From contig JAJFUG010000053.1 in the NCBI GenBank assembly GCA_021372515.1, forward strand, positions 1-32,357: 32,357 bases of DNA. Reading direction: 5' to 3'. Shown in pieces: positions 16,961-25,281 of the stretch. The position numbers and the translations under genes were made by a program. Source of the DNA: a bacterium (GTDB lineage Bacteria; Gemmatimonadota; Glassbacteria; GWA2-58-10). The notes beneath the pieces were generated by a model, which ran no database searches, was not told where the DNA came from, and worked only from the letters and a program-made list of their open reading frames with translations. Each line of letters starts with the position of its first letter. The stretch's first letter is position 1.

Positions 16961-18163
16961 GTGAACAAGAAAACGGTCAAAGACGTAGCCCTCAAGGGCA
17001 AGCGTGTCCTGATGCGGGTCGATTTCAACGTCCCGCTGGATGAAAACCTCAAGGTCACGAGCGACAAGCGTATCCGCGCCGCCGTGCCCACGATCAAGTA
17101 TATCCTGGAACAGGGCGGCCGTCTGGTGCTGATGAGCCACCTGGGCCGTCCCAAGGGCGAGAAGAACCCCAAGTTCTCCCTGGAGCCCTGCGTGCCGGTG
17201 CTGTCGGGCCTACTCGGCAAGCCGGTGCAGTTTGTCGACGACTGCGTGGGCGACAAGGTGAAGGCCAAGGTGGACGCGCTGAAGGACGGCGAGGTCATCA
17301 TCCTCGAAAACCTGCGGTTCTACAAGGAAGAGGAAAAGAACGACCCCGAGTTCTGCAAGAAACTGGCCCGGCTGGGCGACGTGTACGTGAACGACGCTTT
17401 CGGCACGGCCCACCGCGCCCACGCCTCCACCGAGGGCGTGGTCAATTTCGTCCGGCCCGCGGTCTCCGGATTCCTGATGGAAAAGGAGATCATGTACCTG
17501 GACGGTGCGGTGCGCTCGCCCGAGAGGCCCTTTGTCGCAGTGCTGGGCGGGGCCAAGATCAGCGGCAAGATCGACGTGATCACCAACCTGCTGCCCAAGG
17601 TGGACAAGCTTCTGGTCGGCGGTGGCATGGCCTACACGTTCTTCAAGGCCATGGGCTACGAGATCGGCAACAGCCTGCTCGAAGCGGATAAAGTCGAGTT
17701 GGCGGCCGAGATACTGAAGACCTCGGGTGACAAGCTGGTCCTGCCGGTGGACTGCGTGATCAGCGACAAGTTCGATTTCGAGGGCCGCACCTGCGGCGCG
17801 CTCAAGGAAGTCTCGGTCAAGGCCATCCCGGCCGGCTGGGAAGCCCTGGATATCGGCCCCAAGACCGTGGCCGAGTTCGCCAAGGTCCTGGGCGGCGCCA
17901 AGACCATAGTCTGGAACGGCCCGATGGGCGTGTTCGAGATAGCGGCCCTGGCCAAGGGCACCGAGGAAGTGGCCAAGGCCATCGCCGCGGCCACGGATAA
18001 GGGCGCCAAGAGCATCATCGGCGGCGGCGACAGTGTGAGCGCGGTGGAGAAAATGAAGCTCGCCGCGCGGATGACCCACATCTCCACCGGCGGCGGGGCC
18101 TCGCTCGAGCTGCTGGAGGGCAAGCTGCTGCCCGGCGTGATCTGCCTGGACGACGCGAAGTGA
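16961..18163 (+). CDS. pgk: Phosphoglycerate kinase
   Basis: Glycolytic enzyme of 400 aa that transfers phosphate from 1,3-bisphosphoglycerate to ADP. Motifs in order: RVDFNVPLD, SHLGRPKG, ENLRFYKEEE, VNDAFGTAHRAHAS, the hinge and nucleotide region VAVLGGAKISGKI and LLVGGGMAYTF, then WNGPMGVFE and GGGDSVSAVEKM. The start is taken as GTG at 16961 (VNKKTVKDV), with AGGAG 7 nt upstream and the usual family length. An in-frame ATG at 16907 lies within the hairpin's T-tract and is unlikely. A strong terminator follows the gene. Confidence 0.96.
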   Translation: MNKKTVKDVALKGKRVLMRVDFNVPLDENLKVTSDKRIRAAVPTIKYILEQGGRLVLMSHLGRPKGEKNPKFSLEPCVPVLSGLLGKPVQFVDDCVGDKVKAKVDALKDGEVIILENLRFYKEEEKNDPEFCKKLARLGDVYVNDAFGTAHRAHASTEGVVNFVRPAVSGFLMEKEIMYLDGAVRSPERPFVAVLGGAKISGKIDVITNLLPKVDKLLVGGGMAYTFFKAMGYEIGNSLLEADKVELAAEILKTSGDKLVLPVDCVISDKFDFEGRTCGALKEVSVKAIPAGWEALDIGPKTVAEFAKVLGGAKTIVWNGPMGVFEIAALAKGTEEVAKAIAAATDKGAKSIIGGGDSVSAVEKMKLAARMTHISTGGGASLELLEGKLLPGVICLDDAK

Positions 18164-18183
18164 GGCCTTAAGACACACCTCGA

Positions 18184-18220
18184 GCCGGGCCGGGAGGTAT
18201 TCCGGCCCGGCCTGTCTTTT
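18184..18220 (+). terminator. Terminator after pgk
   Basis: A perfect 10-bp GC stem GCCGGGCCGG/CCGGCCCGGC (18184-18193 with 18202-18211), 8-nt loop, then CTGTCTTTT. It separates pgk from tpiA. Confidence 0.7.
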
Positions 18221-18234
18221 CCCCTCCGGGCACT

Positions 18235-18264
18235 TTGACACTCGCCGCAGCGAGGGGCTGCAAT
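18235..18264 (+). promoter_or_regulatory. Candidate promoter for tpiA
   Basis: Perfect TTGACA (18235-18240) and TGCAAT (18259-18264) with an 18-bp spacer, 15 bp after the pgk terminator and 27 bp before the tpiA start. The -10 matches only 4 of 6 positions. Confidence 0.45.
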
Positions 18265-18290
18265 CCTAAATCACAGAGGGAGACAGTACG

Positions 18291-19052
18291 TTGAGAGAGA
18301 ATATCATCGCCGCCAACTGGAAGATGAACCACACGACCAAGGAGCTGGACGAGTTCTTCGCCAAGCTGCTGGCCGCCTACAAGCCGCGCGAGGGTGTCAC
18401 CGTGGTGGTCGCCCCCCCGGCCTGTTACCTGGCCCAGGCCTCCAAGCTCGCCGCCAAGGCGAGCAAAGTGTTCATCGCCGCCCAGAACATGTATTTCGAG
18501 GCCAAGGGTGCGTTCACCGGCGAGCTGAGCGCCGCGATGCTCAAGGATGTCGGCTGCAAGTACGTGATCCTGGGCCACAGCGAGCGCCGTCACATCTTCG
18601 GCGAGAGCGATGAGTTGATCGCCAAGAAAGTGGTGGCCGCCCTGGCCGCCGGCCTCACCCCGATCCTCTGCATCGGCGAGCTGCTTCAGGAGCGCGAGGC
18701 TGGCAAGACCATGGATGTCAACCGCCGTCAGATGAACGCCGTGCTCGACAAGCTGGACAAGGAGCAGATGGCGAAGGTCGTGGTGGCCTACGAGCCGGTC
18801 TGGGCCATCGGCACCGGCAAGACCGCCACCCGGGAGCAGGCCCAGGAAGTGCACGCCCAGGTGCGCGGGATCATCGCGGACAAGTTCGGCAAGGATGTGG
18901 CCGCGGGGATCACGATCCAGTACGGCGGCAGCGTGAAGCCGGACAACGTGGACGACCTGATGGCCTCGCCCGACATCGACGGCGCCCTGGTGGGCGGAGC
19001 GTCGCTCGTGGCCGACAGTTTCCTCAGCCTGGTGAATTTCAAGAAGGCCTGA
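18291..19052 (+). CDS. tpiA: Triosephosphate isomerase
   Basis: Cytosolic enzyme of 253 aa that interconverts dihydroxyacetone phosphate and glyceraldehyde 3-phosphate. Catalytic residues are visible: N9 and K11 (NWKMN), H96 (LGHSERR) and E168 ([11 protein letters not shown]). The phosphate-binding [10 protein letters not shown] and GALVGGASL are present near the C-terminus. The start is TTG at 18291, supported by AGAGGGAG about 8 nt upstream; no ATG or GTG fits the conserved N-terminus. It lies in the order gapA-pgk-tpiA-secG. Confidence 0.96.
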   Translation: MRENIIAANWKMNHTTKELDEFFAKLLAAYKPREGVTVVVAPPACYLAQASKLAAKASKVFIAAQNMYFEAKGAFTGELSAAMLKDVGCKYVILGHSERRHIFGESDELIAKKVVAALAAGLTPILCIGELLQEREAGKTMDVNRRQMNAVLDKLDKEQMAKVVVAYEPVWAIGTGKTATREQAQEVHAQVRGIIADKFGKDVAAGITIQYGGSVKPDNVDDLMASPDIDGALVGGASLVADSFLSLVNFKKA

Positions 19053-19093
19053 GTGTGTTTCCGCCCCGGCGGCGTTCCAGTCCGGCAGGTTCA

Positions 19094-19150
19094 CCGGCGG
19101 CCCGCTCAAGAGCTGAAAGCCCTTGACACGCGGGCCGCCGGGCTTTATTT
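19094..19150 (+). terminator. Long inverted repeat after tpiA overlapping the secG promoter
   Basis: A perfect 12-bp inverted repeat CCGGCGGCCCGC/GCGGGCCGCCGG (19094-19105 with 19130-19141) with a 24-nt loop, followed by CTTTATTTT. As RNA it would make a stable stem with a weak T-tract and probably ends tpiA transcripts. The loop holds the TTGACA of the next promoter and the right arm fills that promoter's spacer. Confidence 0.55.
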
Positions 19151-19151
19151 T
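19123..19151 (+). promoter_or_regulatory. Promoter for secG and tRNA-Leu
   Basis: Perfect TTGACA (19123-19128) and TATTTT (19146-19151) with 17-bp spacing. Transcription would start near 19158, about 26 nt before the secG TTG codon. Confidence 0.6.
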
Positions 19152-19183
19152 GCTCCATCTACAATCACTCCTCCGGAGGGAAC

Positions 19184-19609
19184 TTGTTCTACATACTGCT
19201 GATCTTTCATATCGTTGTCTGCCTGCTGCTGGTGATCGTGATCCTGCTGCAGTCGGGCAAGGGCGGCGGTCTGGCCAGTTCGTTCGGCGGGGCCGGCACC
19301 ACCGAGGCTGTTTTCGGCGGCCGTCAGGCGGCCACGTTCCTGAGCAAGGCCACCTCGGTGCTGGGGACGATTTTCTTCCTCGGCGTGTTCGGCCTGGCGC
19401 TGCTGTCCAGCTACCAGAGCGGACCCAAGAGCGTGGTGCAGGAGCAGTTGCAGAAAAACGCCCTACCCATGGCCCCGGCCCCGGTGACTCAGCCGGTGGG
19501 CGGCAATGTGCTGCAGGGCAACGAGCAGAATGCCCCGGCCAATGCCGCACCGACCGAGAACGCCCAGCCTAAGCAGTCCGGGCAGAGCACGACCCCGGCG
19601 CAGCCCTGA
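19184..19609 (+). CDS. secG: SecG, preprotein translocase subunit
   Basis: Small inner-membrane subunit (141 aa) of the SecYEG channel that assists protein export. Two transmembrane helices (about residues 2-22 and 55-75) flank the conserved cytoplasmic loop LLQSGKGGGLASSFGGAG and the AATFLSKAT segment. A Gln/Pro/Asn-rich tail of about 60 residues follows, longer than in minimal SecG proteins. The start is TTG at 19184, with GGAGGG 3 nt upstream. It has its own promoter and is followed after 15 bp by tRNA-Leu, so both probably share one transcript. Confidence 0.93.
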   Translation: MFYILLIFHIVVCLLLVIVILLQSGKGGGLASSFGGAGTTEAVFGGRQAATFLSKATSVLGTIFFLGVFGLALLSSYQSGPKSVVQEQLQKNALPMAPAPVTQPVGGNVLQGNEQNAPANAAPTENAQPKQSGQSTTPAQP

Positions 19610-19624
19610 GCGTGTAAAAGAGTA

Positions 19625-19711
19625 GCCGAAGTGGTGGAACTGGCAGACACGCTGTCTTGAGGGGGCAGTGGGTGAAAACCCGTACGGGTTCAAGTCCCGT
19701 CTTCGGCACCA
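19625..19711 (+). tRNA. leuU: tRNA-Leu (anticodon GAG)
   Basis: Complete class II tRNA of 87 nt. The acceptor arms GCCGAAG/CTTCGGC pair perfectly and the gene encodes its own CCA end. The anticodon stem CTGTC/GGCAG encloses the loop TTGAGGG, giving anticodon GAG (reads CUC and CUU). The long variable arm GGGT-GAAA-ACCC identifies the Leu/Ser/Tyr class, and the T-arm is CGGG-TTCAAGT-CCCG. It starts 15 bp after the secG stop. Confidence 0.97.
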
Positions 19712-19720
19712 TATTGTTCG

Positions 19721-19755
19721 ACGGCTTAACTCTCAGAGAGTTAGGCCGTTTTTCT
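19721..19755 (+). terminator. Rho-independent terminator after tRNA-Leu
   Basis: A 13-bp stem with one G-T wobble, ACGGCTTAACTCT/AGAGTTAGGCCGT (19721-19733 with 19737-19749), 3-nt loop CAG, followed by TTTTTCTTTCT. This ends the secG-tRNA transcript. Confidence 0.9.
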
Positions 19756-19916
19756 TTCTATCCGGTGTCACCGCCTCCCTCCCCACTCTCTTTGTCCACT
19801 CTGCAGCGCCGGAACGTTTCTGGCGTTACCCGCAATTTCATTGTATTATATTCAGTTTCCCGTTTTTCTATCCCCCGAGTTTCTTTCTCCACTGTGTGAG
19901 GAAGGACTGAAAAGAA

Positions 19917-21347
19917 ATGAAATACCTGTGGCTGTGCCTGGCGCTCGCCGCCCTGACCGCCGGGGCTTCCCTTGCCGGTGACAATACCCGGCGCATCGAT
20001 CTCTCCCCCGCTTGGGATGACTCAAGGGTCCTGGTCAACCCGCACAAGGGCTGGTATTTCCATTATTTCGACAACGACACTGTCCGGTATCACAACCGCC
20101 TGGCTCCGGGTGATTACCTGCAGGATTTCCCTGGGCTCGACCATATTTACCTGCGCCTGGCCTGGAGCTACCTGGAACCGGAGGAGGGTGTTTATAACTG
20201 GGAGCTTATCGACAGAGTGATCGATGCCTGGCGGGCCAGGGGCTACGGGGTGGCTTTCCGGATCACCTGTAAGGAGACTTTCCCGGACCAGACCTACGCC
20301 ACGCCCGAATGGGTCCGCAAAGCCGGGGCCAAGGGCACCATGGTCACCAATAAGCACTTCGGCAGCAATACCTGGGAACCCGATTACGGCGATCCTGTTT
20401 TTTTGGAGAAACTGGACAATTTTCATCGGGCCTTCGCTGCGCGCTACGATGGCAAGGAATGGGTGGAATATATCGATATCGGCAGTTACGGTGAATGGGG
20501 CGAGGGACACACCGGGTTCGGCACCGGGACCGAATACCCGTTCGAGGTGCTCAAAAAGCATATCGATCTGTGGGTAAGGAACTATCGAAAAAGCCGGCTG
20601 GTGATCAACGACGATTTTATTGAAAGAGCCGATCCCAAATTAACGCAGATCCTCTACGGTTATGCCAGGAACTCAGGTCTTTTGCTCAGGGACGACAGTA
20701 TCTGCGTGGAGTGGTACGCGCAGAATTTCGGCCTGAGCACGTTGAAAAACCCTGGCTGGTGGGCCGACTTCTGGCCGTATACTCCGACGATCCTGGAACT
20801 GGAGCATTACCAGAAGACCATCAAGACGGACACATTCAAGGGCGGCGTGCCGATGACCGCGGCCATGGATACGATGCACGCCACTTACATCGGGTTTCAC
20901 GGCGATGCCCGCCAGTTCCTGGCGGACAACCCTGAGCTGACGCGCAGGCTGGCCAACCGCTGCGGCTACTGGTATTTCCCCGGAAGCATCGAGCTGCCCC
21001 GCTCGGCCGCTCCAGGCGGGAATATCGAGGTGGCGATGGACTGGTTGAACCGGGGTGTGGCTCCGGCCTACAACCATTACCCGCTGCTGCTCCGCCTGAG
21101 CGACGGTGGCGCCGTGTCGTGCGTTCTGCCGATCGAGGGGGTGGACAACCGCCAGTGGGGTCCGGATTCAGTGTCGCACTGCCTGGGCCGGGTCAACCTG
21201 CCGGACAGTCTCAGGCCCGGGCAGTACAGCGTGGCTGTCGGCCTGAAAGTGGAGCACAACCGGAAAGAATGGCTGGAGCTGCCGCTGCCCGATAGCCTGA
21301 AGGTGTCGGACGGGTTCTACCGGGTGGCAGACATAAGCATAAGATGA
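19917..21347 (+). CDS. Secreted DUF4874/DUF4832-type protein (TIM-barrel glycosidase-like)
   Basis: Protein of 476 aa with a clear signal peptide (residues 1-20, cleavage after ASLA). The first half resembles the catalytic barrel of beta-galactosidase-like hydrolases: NPHKGWYFHY, HIYLRLAWSYLEPEEGVYNWELID, and a Glu-rich IDIGSYGEWGEGH at about 189-201. The second half fits DUF4832: AMDTMHATYIGFHGDARQFLADNPEL, then a beta-sandwich from about 360 (GGNIEVAMDWLNRGVAP). This pair of domains is common in polysaccharide-degrading bacteria; no activity is established, so glycoside hydrolysis is inference. The ATG at 19917 has AGGAAGGA about 12 nt upstream. Confidence 0.83.
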   Translation: MKYLWLCLALAALTAGASLAGDNTRRIDLSPAWDDSRVLVNPHKGWYFHYFDNDTVRYHNRLAPGDYLQDFPGLDHIYLRLAWSYLEPEEGVYNWELIDRVIDAWRARGYGVAFRITCKETFPDQTYATPEWVRKAGAKGTMVTNKHFGSNTWEPDYGDPVFLEKLDNFHRAFAARYDGKEWVEYIDIGSYGEWGEGHTGFGTGTEYPFEVLKKHIDLWVRNYRKSRLVINDDFIERADPKLTQILYGYARNSGLLLRDDSICVEWYAQNFGLSTLKNPGWWADFWPYTPTILELEHYQKTIKTDTFKGGVPMTAAMDTMHATYIGFHGDARQFLADNPELTRRLANRCGYWYFPGSIELPRSAAPGGNIEVAMDWLNRGVAPAYNHYPLLLRLSDGGAVSCVLPIEGVDNRQWGPDSVSHCLGRVNLPDSLRPGQYSVAVGLKVEHNRKEWLELPLPDSLKVSDGFYRVADISIR

Positions 21348-21403
21348 ACCAGATTCCAGCCCATCCCGGCGGGTTCATATCAGTCGCCGGCAACAACAAA
21401 ACG

Positions 21404-21442
21404 GGACGGTCTGACCTGCGAATAGCCAGGCCGTCCATTTTT
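21404..21442 (+). terminator. Terminator after the DUF4832 gene
   Basis: A 10-bp stem with one wobble, GGACGGTCTG/CAGGCCGTCC (21404-21413 with 21427-21436), 13-nt loop, then ATTTTT. It lies 57 bp after the stop codon. Confidence 0.65.
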
Positions 21443-21637
21443 GAATGTGAGTCGTGTGTCTTTGCTTCCACAGGATTTCCTCCCGGGTTGTGGAAATTCC
21501 CGTAAAACTCTCCGCTTCTGCCCGGCTGGGTGTCCCTGTTGCTACTTTCGTGCCGCATCCGGTGCAACCAGGATGAAAACCATTGAAATAAAACAATAAG
21601 AGAATAAATTGATAATGTCTTCTTCAAAGAGAAAACC

Positions 21638-22012
21638 ATGAAAGCCGGAAACGCCAAAAGTGTGATGATTGTTGAAAAAGACCCCGCCTCCAGAGCCTTG
21701 TTGAATAAAATACTCAAAAGCCTGGATTGCTACGTGGTCGGGGAATCATCCGGAGGACAAGACGCGCTGGACCTGTACGAGAAGCGAAACCCGGACATAG
21801 TCCTGCTGGACATCCAGCAACCGGGCAAGCAGGGTCTGGAAATACTGAAAGAAATCATAAAGCAGAATCCCTCCCAGATCGTTATCATCCTCACCGCCGA
21901 ATCGGATCAGGACACCGTTCTTAGTTGTGTTGCCGCAGGCGCCAAAGGTTATGTCCTCAAATCGGACTCAGCCAACGCGATACAGGACAGAATCAAGAAA
22001 TTCATCCCCTGA
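21638..22012 (+). CDS. Stand-alone receiver (CheY-like) protein
   Basis: Single receiver domain of 124 aa with no output domain. The phospho-acceptor is D58 (PDIVLLDIQQPG), with T86 (ILTAES) and K108 (GYVLKSD) as conserved switch residues. The acidic pocket reads VEKDP, so E13 is present but the second acid is K14 instead of Asp, which may alter Mg2+ binding. As a stand-alone receiver it could act as a CheY-type or relay protein; no kinase is nearby. The gene is less GC-rich than its neighbours. I saw no clear RBS before the ATG at 21638. Confidence 0.85.
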   Translation: MKAGNAKSVMIVEKDPASRALLNKILKSLDCYVVGESSGGQDALDLYEKRNPDIVLLDIQQPGKQGLEILKEIIKQNPSQIVIILTAESDQDTVLSCVAAGAKGYVLKSDSANAIQDRIKKFIP

Positions 22013-22303
22013 GGCTGTCCCACTCCCCCGAGTAAAAACGCACAGTGACACTCCCGCGATAACTGCACGCCGCGGTCTTCCTGCGCAGGTAGGGGAAGGC
22101 CGGAATGACGAGGGATTATCTCCTTTATTTCCAGCAGTTTTCACCGGCTGTGCGCAGCCGCAGTATCCTTCAATTTGATCCTGTCTCTTCCCGGTGCGCT
22201 GAAAAAAGCTGAAATCGATCCGCCGCCTGTCCCGTCAAAACGGTTGTGCCGGGCACTGAGCATACATTTCTTTTAAATTCCGCATTTCCAGAAAGGGCAG
22301 GCA
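22013..22303. repeat. Intergenic region with small palindromes
   Basis: No coding frame stands out. It contains a perfect palindrome CCTGCGCAGG (22080-22089) followed by a GGCCGGAATGACG string like those in dispersed intergenic repeats, and a hairpin CGGCTG-TGCG-CAGCCG (22145-22160) without T-tract. This may be a remnant of a REP-like repeat; no second copy is visible in the window. Confidence 0.35.
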
Positions 22304-23245
22304 ATGAAGACCATAATTATCGGAGTCCTGTTTGTGCTTTTTTCCCTGAACGTTTCCTATTGCCAGACCGCCGACACGGCCCAGGCCGTGCAGGAGAAAA
22401 TAATCCGCACCTCGGACGGAGTGGACCTGCTGGTGCGGATCAAGGGCAGCGGCCCGCCCTGCCTGTTCGTGCACGGCGGCCCAGGCACGGGCTGCCACTG
22501 GATAGAGAAAATATCCGACGGTCTGCTGGAACGGCATTTCCGGATGATTTATCTGGACCAGCGTGGCGCGGAAAGGTCCACCAGCCCGCAGGACAGCAAC
22601 TACTCTCTGGAGCGCGAAATAGAGGATTTCGAGCAGGTGCGCCGCGAGCTGGGTATCGAGCGCTGGCTCACCATGGGGCACTCGTTCGGCGGGCTGCTGC
22701 AGACCGGCTATGCCCTGCGTCATCCCGAGGTGCAGCAGGGGATGATAATGCTCAACTGTTCGCTGGACCTGAACGCAAGTATGACCGGCAACTGGATCCC
22801 CAAGGCCTGCGAGTTTCTTGGCGTCACGAACCCGGACAGCTTTTTCAGTGCTGAGGCCTCCACCCAGGAACGGCTGAACAAGCTGGTCGGCATGCTTCAG
22901 GAACGGGACATTTTCTGGAAAATGGGTTTCGCCTCTCCCGAGGGCGAGGAGACGGTCGACGGTTGCGCCGGGGATATCCCGGACCGCAACGTGGACGCTC
23001 AACAGGGCATGATGCTGACCCGGGACTACTGGGAGAATTTCAAGCCCGCCACCAGCGGGATCGAGGCGCCGGTGCTGTTCATCAGCGGCAAAACCGACTG
23101 GATGGCCGGACCGGACAATTACGAAGGGGTGAAATTCCCGAACATGCTGCTCTGGGAAAGCCAGGTGGGACACACCATTCTGCTGGAGAACCGTCCGGAC
23201 CTGGATAAGGCCCTGACCACTTTCACAGCCAAATACAAGTTCTGA
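22304..23245 (+). CDS. Exported alpha/beta hydrolase, proline-iminopeptidase-like
   Basis: Protein of 313 aa with a signal peptide (hydrophobic core about residues 4-18). The fold is alpha/beta hydrolase with the proline iminopeptidase style oxyanion motif HGGPG (57-61), DQRG (85-88), nucleophile elbow GHSFGG (S127), acid D265 (SGKTDWM) and H290 (VGHTILLENRP). The HGGPG and DQRG motifs favour an aminopeptidase of the S33 type over a lipase, but the substrate is unknown. The ATG at 22304 is preceded by AAAGGGCAGG. The gene ends 20 bp from the convergent fapA-like gene. Confidence 0.85.
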   Translation: MKTIIIGVLFVLFSLNVSYCQTADTAQAVQEKIIRTSDGVDLLVRIKGSGPPCLFVHGGPGTGCHWIEKISDGLLERHFRMIYLDQRGAERSTSPQDSNYSLEREIEDFEQVRRELGIERWLTMGHSFGGLLQTGYALRHPEVQQGMIMLNCSLDLNASMTGNWIPKACEFLGVTNPDSFFSAEASTQERLNKLVGMLQERDIFWKMGFASPEGEETVDGCAGDIPDRNVDAQQGMMLTRDYWENFKPATSGIEAPVLFISGKTDWMAGPDNYEGVKFPNMLLWESQVGHTILLENRPDLDKALTTFTAKYKF

Positions 23246-23265
23246 GCCTGTAACTGCGCCGGGGC

Positions 23266-25281
23266 TCAGGCTGTGGAGTTCCCTTCCTGAGCCCTCTGCG
23301 GCTCTTTCCCCTCCGGGGCCGGCTTGAAGATGGCGTCCATTTCGCTCTCCTCCTTGCCGGCCACCAGCGGCACGGCCAGTACAGCATCCTCGCCGTACTG
23401 GAAGCAGACCGCCTTGAACGCCTCGGTCAGCTTGAGGCTGCGGTCGAAGATGGTCACAGTGACGCCGGGGTAGACCGCGCCGAAGACCTTGACCTTGGCC
23501 TGACGGTACTCCTGCAGGCGCTCGTTCAGCTTCTCGATCTGGTGGTTCAGCTCGATCCGATCCTCTTCTTTCTCCTTTTTCAGCCGCGCCAGCAGGAACA
23601 CCTGCTGCTCCTGCTGCTTGTCGATCTCGCATTTGAGCAGCTTGGCCTGCTTGTACTTGCGTATCACCACCGCAATCCGGTCGATCTTGTCGGTCAGCAG
23701 GGCCACGTGCTCCTTGAGTTTTTCGCTCTCCTCGCTCAGTTTCTTGTTCACCCCGGCTATCACATGCGTGGGAAGGTAGTTGCGGTTGCCCAGAGTCTTG
23801 GCCTCGACCCCCCGCGCGGCCACGGTCAGTCCGCCCACAATCACGCCGTTCTTGCCCACCACGGAGAGCATCCCGGCGGTGGACACTTTGCTGTTCATGA
23901 TGTAATCGGCGATGACAATGTCGCCCTCGGCCTCGATGGTCTCGTTCTCGCAGAACAGGGCGTGCACCTGGCCCCGGGCCCGGATTGTCCCCTTGCCCCG
24001 GCCGGTGAAGCCGAACTTGATCATCACGTCCCCGCCCGACTCCACGAGCGCGTCCTCCACCACACCGCCCACCTCCACATCCTTGCGGGCGGCCACCCGG
24101 AACCCGCTCAGCACGGTCTTGCCCACTTTCACCGAGCCGACGAAATCGATATTGCCGGTGGTGTAATCCACATCGTCCTTGACCGCGAACACCGGCTCCA
24201 GCTCCAGGTTCTTGCCGCGCAGCCGCACGCACCCGTCGATCCCGGCCACAATCAGGTTCGATCTCTCCGGGTCGAACTCCATGTTCTTGCCCGCGGTGAG
24301 GTTGACCGCAGTCCCGTTGCGGGGCTGGCTCTTCCTCCCGTACACAGTGCAGCCCTCTTTGCCAGGAATGGGCGCAATGGCCTCCACCAGGGGGTCGCCC
24401 TTGCGCACGTTGTGTATCAGGCTGATGTTCTTGTAATCGACATTGCCGTCCTCATCCACTCTCGGCAGCACCTCGGTCTCGAAAAAGTAGTGCAGCACGC
24501 CGTCCTTGCCGTCCACCGGAGGCACTCCCTCGGCGATCAACACATCCTGGCCGTACATCCCCTGGTCGAAAATCTCCCTTATCCCCTCCTCCCGCAGGCC
24601 GAACACGACGCCATGGTCACGCAGGAATTCCCGAAGGTCGCTCTCGCTGTAATCTCCCGGTGCAAGCGGACGCTGGACCCGGACAGAGGCCTCGAACTCA
24701 TCCTCCCCCGGTTCGAGCACGAAAAACGGGGTCACCCGCAGCTCCACCGGGTCCGCGGTCATGTAGCCATCCACCTGGGCCACCAGGAAAGACTCGTCCG
24801 AGGGATCCGGGGAGACGTTGAACAGCTTGGGGAGCCGGGCCGGCAGCGGCTCCTGCGGGGGGACGCTCCTGCCCAGCACATCCGTGCCCGCGCGCCCCGG
24901 CTTGGGCGGGATTATCCGGGCCAGACGGTCGTTCATGCTCACCCGGCCGGGCCGCTCGATGGGCAGAAGGTACTCCAGGCGCCCGTCCTCGCCCTCCACC
25001 GGCAGCACGCCGGAGGCGATCGGTATCCTGTCGGAAGGCCGCAACCGAGCCGGGTCGGACAGCAGCTCCTCACGGAGGCCGAAAGTGATCCCTTTCAGGT
25101 GCAGCTCCTGACGGATACGCTCGGGCACCACATGCACGCTGTCGCCGACCGGCTGGATCGTGAGGTAGGCCTCCATGCTGTCGTTGCTGAGCTCCAGGTG
25201 CAGCTCGGCCTCGCCCTCGGCGGCAGCTCTCTCCGGGGGACTCGGCGGATGACCGGTATTATTTTCCTTCTGCTCAGCCAT
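23266..25281 (-). CDS. FapA/DUF342 protein with duplicated N-terminal module
   Basis: Cytoplasmic protein of 671 aa of the FapA (DUF342) family. Two copies of the N-terminal FapA module are visible: one at about 55-140 (KGITFGLREELL ... ASGVLPVEGEDGRLEY ... GRAGTDVLGRSV) and one at about 218-316 (HGVVFGLREEGI ... AEGVPPVDGKDGVLHY ... GKEGCTVYGRK). The parallel beta-helix core spans about 320-500 (GNIDFVGSVKVGKTV, GDIVIADYIMNSKV). A long Glu/Lys-rich coiled coil follows (about 510-597), then a small beta domain. FapA proteins affect flagellar assembly or cell polarity in some species; no flagellar gene occurs here. The ATG at 25281 lies inside the last codons of the CBS gene (8-bp overlap), with AAGGA upstream. 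Confidence 0.87.
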   Translation of the reverse strand: MAEQKENNTGHPPSPPERAAAEGEAELHLELSNDSMEAYLTIQPVGDSVHVVPERIRQELHLKGITFGLREELLSDPARLRPSDRIPIASGVLPVEGEDGRLEYLLPIERPGRVSMNDRLARIIPPKPGRAGTDVLGRSVPPQEPLPARLPKLFNVSPDPSDESFLVAQVDGYMTADPVELRVTPFFVLEPGEDEFEASVRVQRPLAPGDYSESDLREFLRDHGVVFGLREEGIREIFDQGMYGQDVLIAEGVPPVDGKDGVLHYFFETEVLPRVDEDGNVDYKNISLIHNVRKGDPLVEAIAPIPGKEGCTVYGRKSQPRNGTAVNLTAGKNMEFDPERSNLIVAGIDGCVRLRGKNLELEPVFAVKDDVDYTTGNIDFVGSVKVGKTVLSGFRVAARKDVEVGGVVEDALVESGGDVMIKFGFTGRGKGTIRARGQVHALFCENETIEAEGDIVIADYIMNSKVSTAGMLSVVGKNGVIVGGLTVAARGVEAKTLGNRNYLPTHVIAGVNKKLSEESEKLKEHVALLTDKIDRIAVVIRKYKQAKLLKCEIDKQQEQQVFLLARLKKEKEEDRIELNHQIEKLNERLQEYRQAKVKVFGAVYPGVTVTIFDRSLKLTEAFKAVCFQYGEDAVLAVPLVAGKEESEMDAIFKPAPEGKEPQRAQEGNSTA

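Noticed and set aside
22235-24232. Minus-strand frame of 665 codons
   Set aside because: It overlaps the fapA-like gene in a shifted frame and the convergent hydrolase in antisense; it is Gly/Arg-rich without motifs.
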